Assembly: GCA_947396885.1 (NCBI GenBank)
Contig: OX377205.1
Span: forward strand, 49,832,676-49,896,675
Length of the DNA stretch: 64,000 bases
Direction: 5' to 3'
From: Heligmosomoides polygyrus polygyrus
Lineage: Eukaryota > Nematoda > Chromadorea > Rhabditida > Heligmosomidae
The position numbers and the translations under genes are program-made. Positions 22,421 through 32,799 of the stretch are shown in pieces. Position 1 is the stretch's first letter. The number at the start of each line of letters is the position of its first letter. The notes below the pieces were generated by a model, which had not been told where the DNA came from, made no database searches, and saw nothing but the letters and a program-made list of their open reading frames with translations.

Positions 22421-25400
22421 TAGGTGAACAACGTGAAAGGATTTCAAAGGTAATCACTAATGTGCGGAGTCCAGGGCTGAGATGTGATGAAAAAGCGATC
22501 GAAGAGACTCCACTTATCGGGAAGACTATGACAGTCTGGGCGAAATTAGTCGATGCTCGAGTTCCGGCAATTTTAGATTCAGGCTCCATGATAAGCATCA
22601 TACCTGTGGGATTGCTAGCTCAAGCTCAGAAATCTGGGTATGATGTGGACAGCTTGGAGGTACTACCTAAGACATCAATGGTGCCGGTATATGATGCCTC
22701 GGGCAATCCAATGGCCTTTCTAGGAGCTGTTAAGGTGGTAGTAAAGCTAGAAGGCGGTGGAAAAGCCGATGTAGCCTTTCATATCTCGGACGAGAAAGGC
22801 GAGGAGATACAATTAGGGACCAATGCACTGGGTAATCTTGGCGTGCAAGTACCTCTAACACCTGAGCAGACATCAGGACAAGAGGAAACCGCTAAAAAGG
22901 TAGTTATAACTAGGCGAATCTACATCCCCCCACACGGTAAAGCTTTGCTATCAGCGCGATGTGAGGGAGGTAAAGGAGAAGAGGACTGTGTGGTTTGGCC
23001 AAGTAGAAGCCGGATGGCAGCTGGGATATTCAGGATGCGAAACGAGGAAGTGGAAGTTCCCATGATAAATGACAGCGACCAAGCAGTGATCATGAGAGAA
23101 GGCGAAGAAATTGGGCAATGGGGGACAGAGAAGTTGCGAGAAGGTTGGAAGGATCTGAACCCCCTAATGATGGACAGTGGAACGCTAGATAGTGAGAAGG
23201 AGAGGAGACGTTTACTGCACGGGCAAGTGAGAGAGAGCTCGGGATTAGACGAATTGGATGAAGACATCCAAACTGTTCTAGACGAATTCCCCAATGCATT
23301 CTCAGTGTGTGATAGAGAACTGACGGGAACTACTAGAATAGAAGTGGATATCGATACGGGAGAGCACAAACCGGTTAAAATGAAGGCTAGACCAGTGCCG
23401 CTGGGGATACGGAGCAACTTAAGGGAACTGCTAGCGGACCTGGAGAGCAGAAAAATTATTGAAAGAAGTAGTTCTGAGTGGGCGTTCCCAATAGTGATGG
23501 TGGAAAAAAAGGATGGCAGTCTAAGTTTGTGCGTGGACGACAGAGAGTTAAACAAGAGAATTAAGTTAGATTGGTATCCTTTATCCACGATAGATGCAGT
23601 CTTGCAGAGCCTATCTGGAAAGTCATATTTCTCGACGCTTGACCTCTGCAGTGGGTACTGGCAAATCCCTCTTACGGCTGAGGCACGAGAAAAATCTGCA
23701 TTTACAACAACAGAGGGACTGTTTCAGTTTAGAGTCACCCCGTTCGGATTAAGTACAGCCCACCGGTTTTCCAGAGACTCATGGACGCGGTGTTGCGTGA
23801 CCTTCTAGGCTCTGAGGTGTTTTGTTACATTGATGACATAATAATTTGCACAAATACACGCGAGAGACACATCGAGCTGCTAAAAGAGGTGTGTAGGAAG
23901 CTGCAGGACGCAGGACTGAGACTCAAGGCTCAAAAATGTGTACTGATGCAACAAAGAGTGAGCTTTTTGGGTCATATCATCGTTAGGGACGGCATCCATA
24001 TGTACCCAAAGAAGGTAGAGGCGATTAAGAGCTACGCGGTGCCTAAAAATGGAAAAGAACTAAGAACCTTCTTAGGGATGGCCTCGTTCTACCGCAAGTT
24101 TTGCCTCTGATTTGCAAAAGTAACAGAATGCTTGTTTTCGCTTACGTCCCCGAAATCAGGGTGGCAATTGACCTCTGAACACCAAGCAGCTTTTGAAAAA
24201 GTAAAGCAGATGATTTCGACGTCCCCGGTATTGACGCAACCAGATATAGAGATGGCTAGAAATGGGTCGAGGCCCTTTGTTATCTGTACGGATGCGTCGA
24301 CAATCGGACTAGGAGCTGTCCTCTCACAGGAAGGTGATGACAAACAACTCCACCCAGTGTATTTTGCATCAAAAGGCTTAAGCAAAGCGTTGCGCCGGTA
24401 TCATGTTACAGACCTAGAAGCCTTGGCAGTGGTCTTCGCAGTGATGCGGTTCCACATGTTCATTTATGGACTGCCTACTGTCGTTCTGACAGACCACCAA
24501 CCCCTCACAGCTCTATTCAACCTACCAATGTTTCCTCTAGAGTTTTACGGTGGTCACTGGAGCTACAGAGGTATAATCTTGAGATTGAGTATGTAAAAGG
24601 CAAGACCAATGTGGTGGCAGATGCCTTGAGTAGGGGTGCGGTACAATGGACAAGCGTTGAATCCATGCGAGGAATTGATGATGCGGTAGTAAACGCAATA
24701 CACCCGCAGGAGAAAACTAAATGGATAACGGAACTTGAAAAGGATGAAGATTTTGCGCAAATTCTAGAGGCCCTGAGAACAGGCAATGATAAGGGAAAAG
24801 TTACATGGGCTGGTGCCACGAAACCGGCGCGAGTGGCAGATTTTGTGATAGAAGAAGAAGATCTAAAAATGTATCAGGCCGACGGTAGTTTAACATTCGT
24901 GGCTCCAAAGAGTGCGCGCTATGAGATTTTTCATGAAGCCCATGGAACGTTTGCTGGTCATTTCAGCGCACACAAATTGCTGAATATGCTAAAAAAGGAA
25001 GTTTTTGGCCAACCATGACTCAGGATATTAAAAGGTGGACCAGAGAATGTCAAAGGTGCTTTGTTCAGAACCCAAGACAGAAGATGGTACCTCCCCAGAA
25101 GCCGATAGTCACAACGATGCCCTACGAGATTATAGGCGTTGATGTCCTGGAATTAGGTCTAACGACAAGTGGAAACCGTTATGCGGTTACGATTATTGAC
25201 CTTTCTCCAAATTCGCAGCGGCCTACCCAGTTCCAGATAAAACGGCTGAAACCGTAGCAAAAACGATATTCATACGTTGGATAGCAGAGGGGTGCCGCTG
25301 GCCAAGGACAATTTTATCCGAAAGGAGGCGAATTTGAGAATAAAGTGATGGAGGAGCTTACCAAGATAACTAAGATCAGTCATATAACCACAAAAGGTTA

Positions 25401-25950
25401 TAATCCGCGAGAAAACGGTGTAACCGAACGTTTGAATGGGACCATTGTGGCCATGCTGAGGCGTAGTACGACAGTTCCCATGGAATGGGATGTAAGATTC
25501 CCATTTTGCATGTTCGCTTATAATATGACTCCTCATCATGCGACGGGTGAGAGCCCTTATTTTATTTTGCATGGCATAGACCCGAATGGCCCTCGGCAGT
25601 AATCCCAAACGGAGGAGTTTCTGTTTATTCTATGGATGGTGGAATGGAGGATTACAAAGCCCAATTACTGCAGTCAGTAGCTGAAGTTCATGGGCGTGTA
25701 GGAGAATATAATAAGCGTATACGTGCTAGAATGAAAATGGAGTACGATATTCGCAATGGAGTGGATCCGAGTAGGCATCCCAAAGTAGGAGATCGCGTGT
25801 ACATGTACTCTCCAAGAGAAGAAGCTAGGAACGCTCATCCAGAACTTGTATGCGAATGGGCAGGTCCGTTCCGAGTCCTAGAAACGAGTGAGAACTCAGC
25901 CCTAGTAAGCAGGATCGGTGAGAATGCAGAACCCGTAAGTGCAGTTTGAG
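22210..25950 (+). pseudogene. gypsy pol: protease, reverse transcriptase, RNase H, integrase
   Basis: After the zinc knuckle comes an aspartic protease with DSGSMISI (Asp about residue 123 of the frame from 22210). Reverse transcriptase follows from about 23380, with KPVKMKARPVPLG, LDLCSGYWQIPL and FCYIDDIIICTN (the YxDD site at about 23826). RNase H has ICTDASTIGLGAVLSQ and the DLEALAVVFAV run at 24411-24440. Integrase has a zinc-binding HEAHGTFAGHF and CQRCF part (about 24930-25060), a core with IGVDVLEL and GYNPRENGVTERLNG, and a C-terminal KVGDRVYMYSP part. Frameshifts occur near 23768, 24522, 25004, 25205, 25322 and 25590, and a TGA replaces an expected Arg codon at about 24108. The frameshift at 25322 also destroys the second catalytic Asp motif of integrase (SDQGGEF is expected). 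The gene is dead, but every domain is recognisable. Confidence 0.9.
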
Positions 25951-27050
25951 ATGTTAAGGGTCGTACCGGGCTATATCCCAAATGATCGAATAGATACGGT
26001 GACGAGAAGAAATAAAAGAGGCAGAAAACCCAAGGTTGTGGTAAACAAAATAATGTGTTCTGCTTTCAGAGGAGCGGAAATTCGCTCGAAGAAGGAGAAG
26101 GGCCACCTCAAGTTCGTGTGCCGTGATGGATGTCTCAAGGAAACGAAGCTTGGCGAGTTTAAAGGAATCCAGTTACCGGGCGCTTTCTCAGGAAGGCCGT
26201 TCGGCACGTTGTGGAACGCCTGGAGAGCAGCGTCGATATTTATCCGCACAGACATAGATAGATACGGCATCGAAGATCAAGTTCTGGAAAGACGCAGCCG
26301 TCTGCCTTGACGAAGAAGCCTTGAAGAAGGTGGTGCGGCTAGCCTACGAGAAATTCCTGGAGTGGACCGAATTCATTTGTGTTTCTGAGGAAATAAAAAA
26401 GCATGAAAAAATCGATGATTTCGGGTTTGAGGCCACGTATGATGCAGCGTTGAAAGGCCTAAAAAAGGAATTGGAGGAAGAGGAAAAGGCGAAAAGGGCT
26501 ATCCGAGAAGGACCTACAGCATTTGCGGCACCGCCTTGCGCAGCACTTCTAGAAAAGGATGGTCCACAACGAGGAGTTGCCACAAGAGTCGCCGTGAATT
26601 TCAAACACTTGCGCGACATTTTGGACGAGTGGCGAGTATACACAATCTGGGTTATTGTGTGGCCGATGGATCTAAAACTTTGTGAGAGCAACATATGCGA
26701 AGTGGTAAAGGCCTGCGATAGCGCGTGGCTCCATGTAGTGGAGAAGAGCATCGGCATCTGGAAGAAAATGTCAGAAATCTGGCAAGTCCTTGATGAGGCT
26801 GTTGCGAAGCGTGCCGGAGCAGGACAGTTTTTTAAGACTGCTAGTTCAAAAATTGAGAATGGACTAGTGTTCTGTGAAGTGGGTGCTCCGGAGTCGGCAC
26901 TGGCATACTATGGCACAGATTCCACCGTAGGATGTGCCAAAATACTGTACGAGTCCATAAGGAAAAGGACCCTTGATTTGCTGCCATTGCCTGAGCTGAA
27001 GAAGACCTTTCAGCTGCCGAGTACAGCAGCTCCAGAGGGGGGCAGCATGT
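25951..27050 (+). pseudogene. unidentified ORF between integrase and 3' LTR
   Basis: Integrase runs into VQFEMLRVVPGYIPNDR and then a frame open to 26308 with KKEKGHLKFVCRDGCLKETK and AFSGRPFGTLWNAWRAAS. After one frameshift a second frame runs from 26257 to 27112, entering the 3' LTR, with WRVYTIWVIVWPMDLKLCES and ENGLVFCEVGAPESALAYYG. Together they cover about 350 codons. There is no signal peptide, no long hydrophobic segment and no furin site, so an envelope protein is unlikely. Helical, charged stretches such as LKGLKKELEEEEKAKRA suggest a soluble protein. The gypsy fossil at 13 kb has a coding-like block in the same place. I do not recognise the family; it may be an accessory or regulatory protein of this nematode gypsy lineage. 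Confidence 0.6.
27033..27047 (+). promoter_or_regulatory. polypurine tract before 3' LTR
   Basis: AGAGGGGGGCAG lies directly before the TGTGGTG of the 3' LTR, the position where plus-strand synthesis is primed. Confidence 0.75.
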
Positions 27051-27501
27051 GGTGTGATAGAACAAGAGGTCGCCCGGTCAAGACGCGCGATCTGGGCGGC
27101 CACCGGCTGGTATAAAAGGCCGCCAGTAGACACGGACCCTCGTCATCGTGTCGTCATTGGCCCACGTCACCGTTGACGTCGGGTCCGCCGCTGCCAGCCG
27201 CCGTCGCCTCCAGACCCTGCCCTACCAGCCGCCGTCGCCTCCCGATCCCGCCAGCGCCAGCCTCCGTCGTCTTCAGCCCGCCAGCCGTCGTCGCCACCAG
27301 ACCCTGCTCTGCCTGCCGACGCCGTCATCGCCAAGCCTGCCCGCCAGCTACGGACGACGGAGTCCACCATATCCCCTGTCCTTGTTTATTGTTGTTAAAT
27401 AAATATTTTTAATACATTGTCGAGGAGCACGAGAGCGGTTTCTGCTGCGGTCTGCGTATTCGGTGACGAATTTCCTATAAAGGTCTGGTACAATCCGTAC
27501 A
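27048..27501 (+). repeat. 3' LTR, 454 bp
   Basis: It is nearly identical to the 5' LTR except for extra copies of a CCAGCCGCCGTCGCC-like unit between about 27205 and 27330. TATA and polyadenylation motifs are conserved (TATAAAAGG at about 27110, AAATAAATA at about 27397). Confidence 0.9.
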
Positions 27502-27559
27502 CTTCAAATGCATAAGTCACTAATGGCTTTGGCTGGTTTTGCGGAGCTCGTAACATTAC

Positions 27560-27745
27560 ATGCTTGAGCTCTGTAGAGGGCAATGAGGCGAAGAGACTTA
27601 TTTTTTCAACGTCGCTTATCAAAATTTCGTAGGAATCCTTAACGGATTTCCGATAAATCAAGTGAAAATGAATGCGTTCCTTCAGAGGTAATATGACTCC
27701 ACCGCCTTTCTTACACAAACAGTCATATTTTACGCTTACATATTT
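27560..27745 (-). pseudogene. CR1 endonuclease scrap
   Basis: The minus strand reads CLCKKGGGVILPLKERIHF and SVKDSYEILISDV. This parallels KSGGGVMLLANRRF and SVENSYEILCVDI of the CR1 copy at 35.6 kb. It is a short fossil directly downstream of the gypsy 3' LTR. Confidence 0.6.
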
Positions 27746-28084
27746 TCTGCCAGGTATACCCATGAACGGATTTAACTCATTTACAGAGGGGAGCCAAGTC
27801 TCGATTTAAACGACGATTAAACGTCGAAGTATTTGCAACAAAGATGCGAAACCAAAGAGTTACAGTTCTTAACCATTTACCAACTATTTGTGAGTAGACA
27901 CAAAATCGGAAGACTATTTATCCTACGGAGAGCTTAGCAGTTTCCCGAGGAACTGCAAGGCGCAGAACCGAGTGGCATTTATATGTATATGCCAATGGGC
28001 AAGGTTCAGGCAGATGAGGAAAGCAAGGAAAAGACACCAAGTGACCATGGCACTTTGAAATGAGATGTATACCATTTTCAGCTA

Positions 28085-28185
28085 AAATTCAACGTTTTTG
28101 AAATCTAATTCAACGTTTTGCAAAGCAAATTCAACGTTTTTCAAATCAAATTCAACGACTTTCAACTCAAATTTCACGTCTTCTT
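28085..28185 (+). repeat. 20-21 bp tandem repeat
   Basis: About four to five units of AAATTCAACGTTTTTCAAATC with small differences. Confidence 0.75.
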
Positions 28186-28404
28186 TGCAAGTTGTGCGTT
28201 TCATCGTTTACTTCTCAAAAAATTCCATCACGTCAAAAAAGACTATCCAACGAAAATTAGAAACAACTAGAAAGTTATGCAAGTCAAGTACTCCAGTAGT
28301 AATGCGATGCAAGTACAAAATAACCAAATTGAGCGACACAACTATACAGTACGATAAACAATCCGACAACAGAACAATAACTATTCAAAATGGCACAATG
28401 AGCA

Positions 28405-28745
28405 AGTGAAAGTAATTCCCGTACTTTTGGATCTTTGCCCAGCAGCTGCTGCTGTGATGTTTGCCATGTGGAGGATGTCGTTTGCACAATCTTGCTGCGA
28501 TACTGCACGAGCACACTCTTCAATAACTTCGGGCAGCGTCTTTCCGCGATTGGATTGCTTAGGAGGCGCCTCGCCGTAGCCTTCGTTTACGAAAAACGTT
28601 TTCAACAGGATCAAGAGTGTAAGAGTATGCTGTTAAAGTGTCGGATTGTCCCATGATTGTTCCCAGGTCGTCTGCTTTGTGAATAGAGCAGTGATAGAGA
28701 AAACCGTTACGGATCAGGTGGTAAAGGCATACAAGATATTGCATG
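28405..28745 (-). pseudogene. IS630/Tc1-type transposase C-terminal fragment
   Basis: The minus strand contains LTAYSYTLDPVENVFRK, which resembles the motif around the last catalytic acid of IS630/Tc1 transposases (LPPYSYMLNPIENVFSK, where Glu or Asp is catalytic). After a frameshift near 28590 it continues with LPEVIEECARAVSQQDCAND, which fits the helical tail that follows in these proteins. No terminal repeats were found, so this is a scrap. The type differs from the elements at 21.4 and 55.3 kb. Confidence 0.5.
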
Positions 28746-29389
28746 AACTTAGCAGGCGCTCTGAAACGTACCTAACTTTCGGTGGAGACGTGACCCACTA
28801 GCTGAAATCTAAGGGTATAGAGACACTGGGACCCTGAGAGACTTCCTAGCAGTAGTGGATAGAAATAGTGGCATTTCCTGGCACATCTACAGTCCAGTAC
28901 AGTTCCCGACCCAGAAGTATGTCGAGGCAAACCGAAGGAGAATTCGAAATTCTTAGGAACAACCATCTGAACGGCAGAGCGAAAAGTGTGTTCCTAGCAA
29001 TCCCCGAAGAAGTAGTAGAGCGAGGGTTTGAGGTAGTAATAAGTGAGATGGAGAGGTCGTTAGCTAACGACTCCACTGCCGCTAGGATGCGAGCCATAAC
29101 GGAACTAAAGAGTTTAAGACTGAGGCCGAACCAGTCTGTTTCTGAGATCTGTGTGATGCTGGAGAATTTGGCGCGTAAAGCGAATTCTGATAGCACTATC
29201 TCAGACAGATCTTTATAATAAGCGAACATTATTCTGGAAAAAGGTTAGGAACTGGCACGAACACGTGCAGTTGCTGAACCTGCTGCACAGAACGGAACCT
29301 ACGAGGGCTTATAATGAGATAAAATAATTGGCCATTGCGATTGAGCAATCAAAATCGATTTTTACCCCAAAATAACGATTGGGGAGCCC

Positions 29390-29870
29390 GGGCTAACCAG
29401 GAAATTATCTCAACGGTATGTCGCAACGGCCTAAGTGTTGTATATGTGCAGAATCGCCTCTCTCTGGGAAACAGCAAAATGCAAATATCTCGACCCCAAT
29501 GCAGCTCTGCGCAGAGCTAGGGACGACGGAAGTTTGGCAGTTGGCGGCGTTAGCCCTATGCCAGCAGGCGGTGGGCGGGCTCATGTTGGCTGGAAACAGC
29601 AATGATGAGCGAGCGATGGTGGCGCAGTGCGTAGATGGGCGGCCTAATCCCCATAATCGCTGTTTCCAGCCAACCGCCAACCTGAGCTCGCCCTTCGCGT
29701 GCAGGCATAGGGCTAACACCGCCAACGGCCCTACTTCTGTCGTCCGTAACTCTGCGCAAAGTTCTACTGGAGTCGAGAAATTAGCATTTTGTTGCCTCCC
29801 AGAGAGATTTTGCCCATATACAGCACTTGGGCCGTTCCGACCTACCGTTGAGATTGTCTCCTGGTAAGGC
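29390..29870. mobile_element. foldback element in gypsy copy 2 gag
   Basis: Left arm from about 29405 (TCTCAACGGTATGTCGCAAC) to 29560, right arm 29695-29855 as its inverted complement. The arms are about 150 bp, matching with scattered differences, and surround a short centre. Gag sequence lies on both sides. No coding capacity. Confidence 0.7.
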
Positions 29871-32094
29871 CTATAGCAACCACGAGGTTGAAGACAAATC
29901 TAAGTGGAGAAGGCAAGAGATAGGGGAGCGTATACAAGTCGTATACAAGTGCCGGAAAGAAATAGCAATGAGGTGGAGAAACGAAAATGCCTCAATTGCC
30001 ATCGAGAAGGACACATCGCGCGAAGCTGTCTTTTAGGGTGAGCAAATGTTAACAACATAGTAACGATCGACGAGAAGACCGCCAACAAACTCCCCGCTCA
30101 CCAGATAATGTAATAATATCCGACATTCTGTGCATTGTTAGGAGCATGGCATTGCTACACGAGAACCTGTGGCGAAAGCGGACCTGGTAGGTGAGAAGTC
30201 AGTTGTGATGGTGACCATGCTACATAAGGAAGTGCCGGCATTAGTTGACACGGGGTCAATGATTAGTATTATCGCAGTTGCTATCCTAGCGCACAGGAAG
30301 ATGGATACGACGTAGATTCACTGAAAGTAGTCGATCCAAACTGCTAGAACCGGCATTTGATGCTTCGAACAATAGGATGGTTTTTCTAGAAGCTGTAGGT
30401 ATCTCGGTATGGATAAGAGGACAGGAATGCGCGGTAGCGTTTTACATGTGCAAAGGCGAACGAGAAGAAATTATTTTGGGAACTAACGCGTTGAAAGCCT
30501 TTGGAGTCCGGGTTTCGTGGCCGGATGAAATAGAAGTAAGCAACCGTAGCAACGAATGCGGTAAAGTCATAGTGGCAATGAGAACTTATGTCCCAGCTCA
30601 AGAGTCCGCGTTAGTGGCCGCAGGTTGTAACGTGAAACAAGAGTTGGTGGAACGTGTGGTATCTCCATCGATAAGGCTGTGGTGCCCGGAGAGTTTACAA
30701 TCTCAAACCGAACTAGTCGATGCCCCTTGTTAATGAGAAGGACGAACCGTTGGTTCTAAGAGAAGGCGAGGAGATTAGTCAGTAGGGTACCGAGAAATTG
30801 AGGCTAGGATGGGAGGACGTAGAACCAACGATGTTAGACAACAGTTTCCAGAAGATTGATGTTGAAGAGAGGAAACAAGTTCTGTATAGTCAGATTTCAT
30901 TAACACGAGTAGTGCGTCGATTCCTCAAGATCTGCACGCGCTTTTAGATGAGTGCGTAGAGACGTTTGCTGTATGTAACTAGGAATTGTCAGCTACTAAT
31001 AAGGTGGAGATGCAAACCTGGGTACTCATGCCCGATAAAAATGAAAGCCAGATCTGTCCCGCACGGGTTTCGTAGGAAGCTAAGAGAAATGCAAAAAACT
31101 TGGAGGATCATAGAAAAGATAATAGAGAAAGTTATTCCGCATGAGCTTTCCCTAAAGTACTAGTTTAAAAGAAAGGTGGAAGCCTGAGATTATGCACCGA
31201 TTATCGCGAATTAAATAAGTGCATACTCTCGGTTCGTACCCAATGCAGACCATTGATGCCGTGACTCAGAGCATGGCCGACAAAAGATTTTTACAACCCT
31301 GGATTTATACAGTGGGCACTGGCACATTCCGCTGGCAGAGGATTTAAGAGAAAACGCGTTTTCTACATTGGAGGGATTGTATTAATTTCGAGTAACGCCT
31401 TTTGGGCTAAGCAAAATCGCCGCTGTTTTCAAGCGGATGATGGATACTGTGCTGCACGACCTACTGGGAGACGAGGCCCTTTGCTACTTCAACGATATAA
31501 CTATATGCACTCAGTCAAGAGAAAGCCATCTAGAACTTCTACAAGTGGTGTTTGCAAAACTGATTGAAGCAGGACTGCGGCTAAGAAATGAAGAAATGAG
31601 AAACGTGTGTTGATGAAGAACCGATTATCATTCCTGCGGCTTATGATAGATGAGGTGGTTGTTCACACAGATCCTAGGGAAACGAAAGTTATACCGAACG
31701 ACGAACAACGACGAAAACGTGAAGGAGTTAAGGACATTTATAGGGATGGCGGCTTTTTTTAGGAAATTTTGCAATCGCGAAGACTGCGAGTATCTTGCAT
31801 GAGCTGACATCACCAAAAAAAAATCTGGAACTGGGCTAAAAGTTGCGAAGAAGCATTTGAAAGGCTAAGATAGATGATTAGTTCAGCACCAGTTCTATGT
31901 CCCAGACATAGGAAGGGCGCGAACCAACGAGCGACCGTTCGTCATATGCACTGACGCATCTCAACTAGGGTTGGGCGCAGGAGGATGAGGACAAAAACTT
32001 ACTTCCATACACTTTGCTTCAAGAGGACTAAGTAAAGGTGAGAAAAACTACCATGTAACAGACCTGGAAGCTCTGGCCATGATGTTTGCTGTTC

Positions 32095-32502
32095 ACTCGA
32101 CGCTACACTTACAACGATGAAATTTTCACGGACGAGTTGTCCGGGGCGGGTTACAACAACAACAACGTGGTGGAACGCTACCGCATCGATTTTTGCTTTC
32201 TTTGTCGCGAGAGCGATTCTCGGACAACCCGCGCCGCATACACCACAGCCTGCATAGCGACGTGGGTGTTTGACAGTGCACGGCTTCGGGTGCACTGCTC
32301 GGCGGTTGGGTTGAAACCACAATTTTTGGTTAGGGTGCACGTGGCATCCGTTCGGAGCAAAGGTTGTAGAGTTGTGCTGAATGGTGGGTCATTCTTCCGC
32401 CCTCAGACCGCGCTCCACGATGAGCATCGCACCGCAAGCCCATCGGCGCGCCCCGGACAACTCGTCCATGAAGATTTCATCATTGTAAGTGTAGCGTCGA
32501 GT
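32095..32502. mobile_element. MULE-type MITE, 408 bp, in gypsy RNase H
   Basis: The ends read ACTCGACGCTACACTTACAA and its inverted complement, as in the 8.4-10.4 kb element. TTGCTGTTC is duplicated exactly at 32086-32094 and 32503-32511. Removing the element and one duplicate restores the RNase H frame (FAVQRFHM, compare FAVMRFHM in the intact copy). The interior has an open frame (32086-32616), probably by chance. Confidence 0.9.
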
Positions 32503-32799
32503 TTGCTGTTCAACGCTTCCACATGTTATTTATTTATTTATTATATTTGCAGAAGACAAAAATTAAAAACACGGCTCAATACTACAAAGCCAAAGCAAAC
32601 ACAACATGCAGTATAAAATATATACAACGAGTTGGTAATCGGTATCACTTTTCGACTTGTCTCAAAAAAGATCATATCTAAGTAATGTGTTGCCAGCAAA
32701 CCGCTTAAACTGCTTTACTGATAGGACCCTTGATTTGCTTTTCATAAGCTTGAGGTATGCACTTCCTGCTCTATATGAAAATGAGTTTGCATATAAACC

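Larger units (their letters stand above)
19277..27501 (+). mobile_element. Ty3/gypsy LTR retrotransposon, 8.2 kb, near complete but defective
   Basis: The order is LTR, primer-binding site, gag, protease, RT, RNase H, integrase, extra ORF, polypurine tract, LTR, which is the Ty3/gypsy order. The LTRs begin TGTGGTGTGATAGA and end CCGTACA. A 734-bp Tc1-type element lies inside gag. At least six frameshifts and one in-frame stop interrupt gag-pol. The bases outside the LTRs (GCTGC and CTTCA) do not match, so the target duplication is lost or an LTR has recombined. Two related but older copies occur at 12.9-18.1 kb (minus) and 28.9-44.2 kb (plus). Confidence 0.9.

Noticed and set aside
22920..23588. 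222-codon minus-strand frame
   Set aside because: It is the shadow of the gypsy pol frame, which has clear domain motifs on the plus strand.
26344..26757. 137-codon minus-strand frame under the post-integrase ORF
   Set aside because: Serine-rich shadow of the plus-strand ORF, which continues the orientation of gag-pol.
32086..32616. 176-codon frame across the MULE-type MITE
   Set aside because: It runs through both terminal repeats and the target duplication into flanking sequence, so it cannot be an inherited gene.
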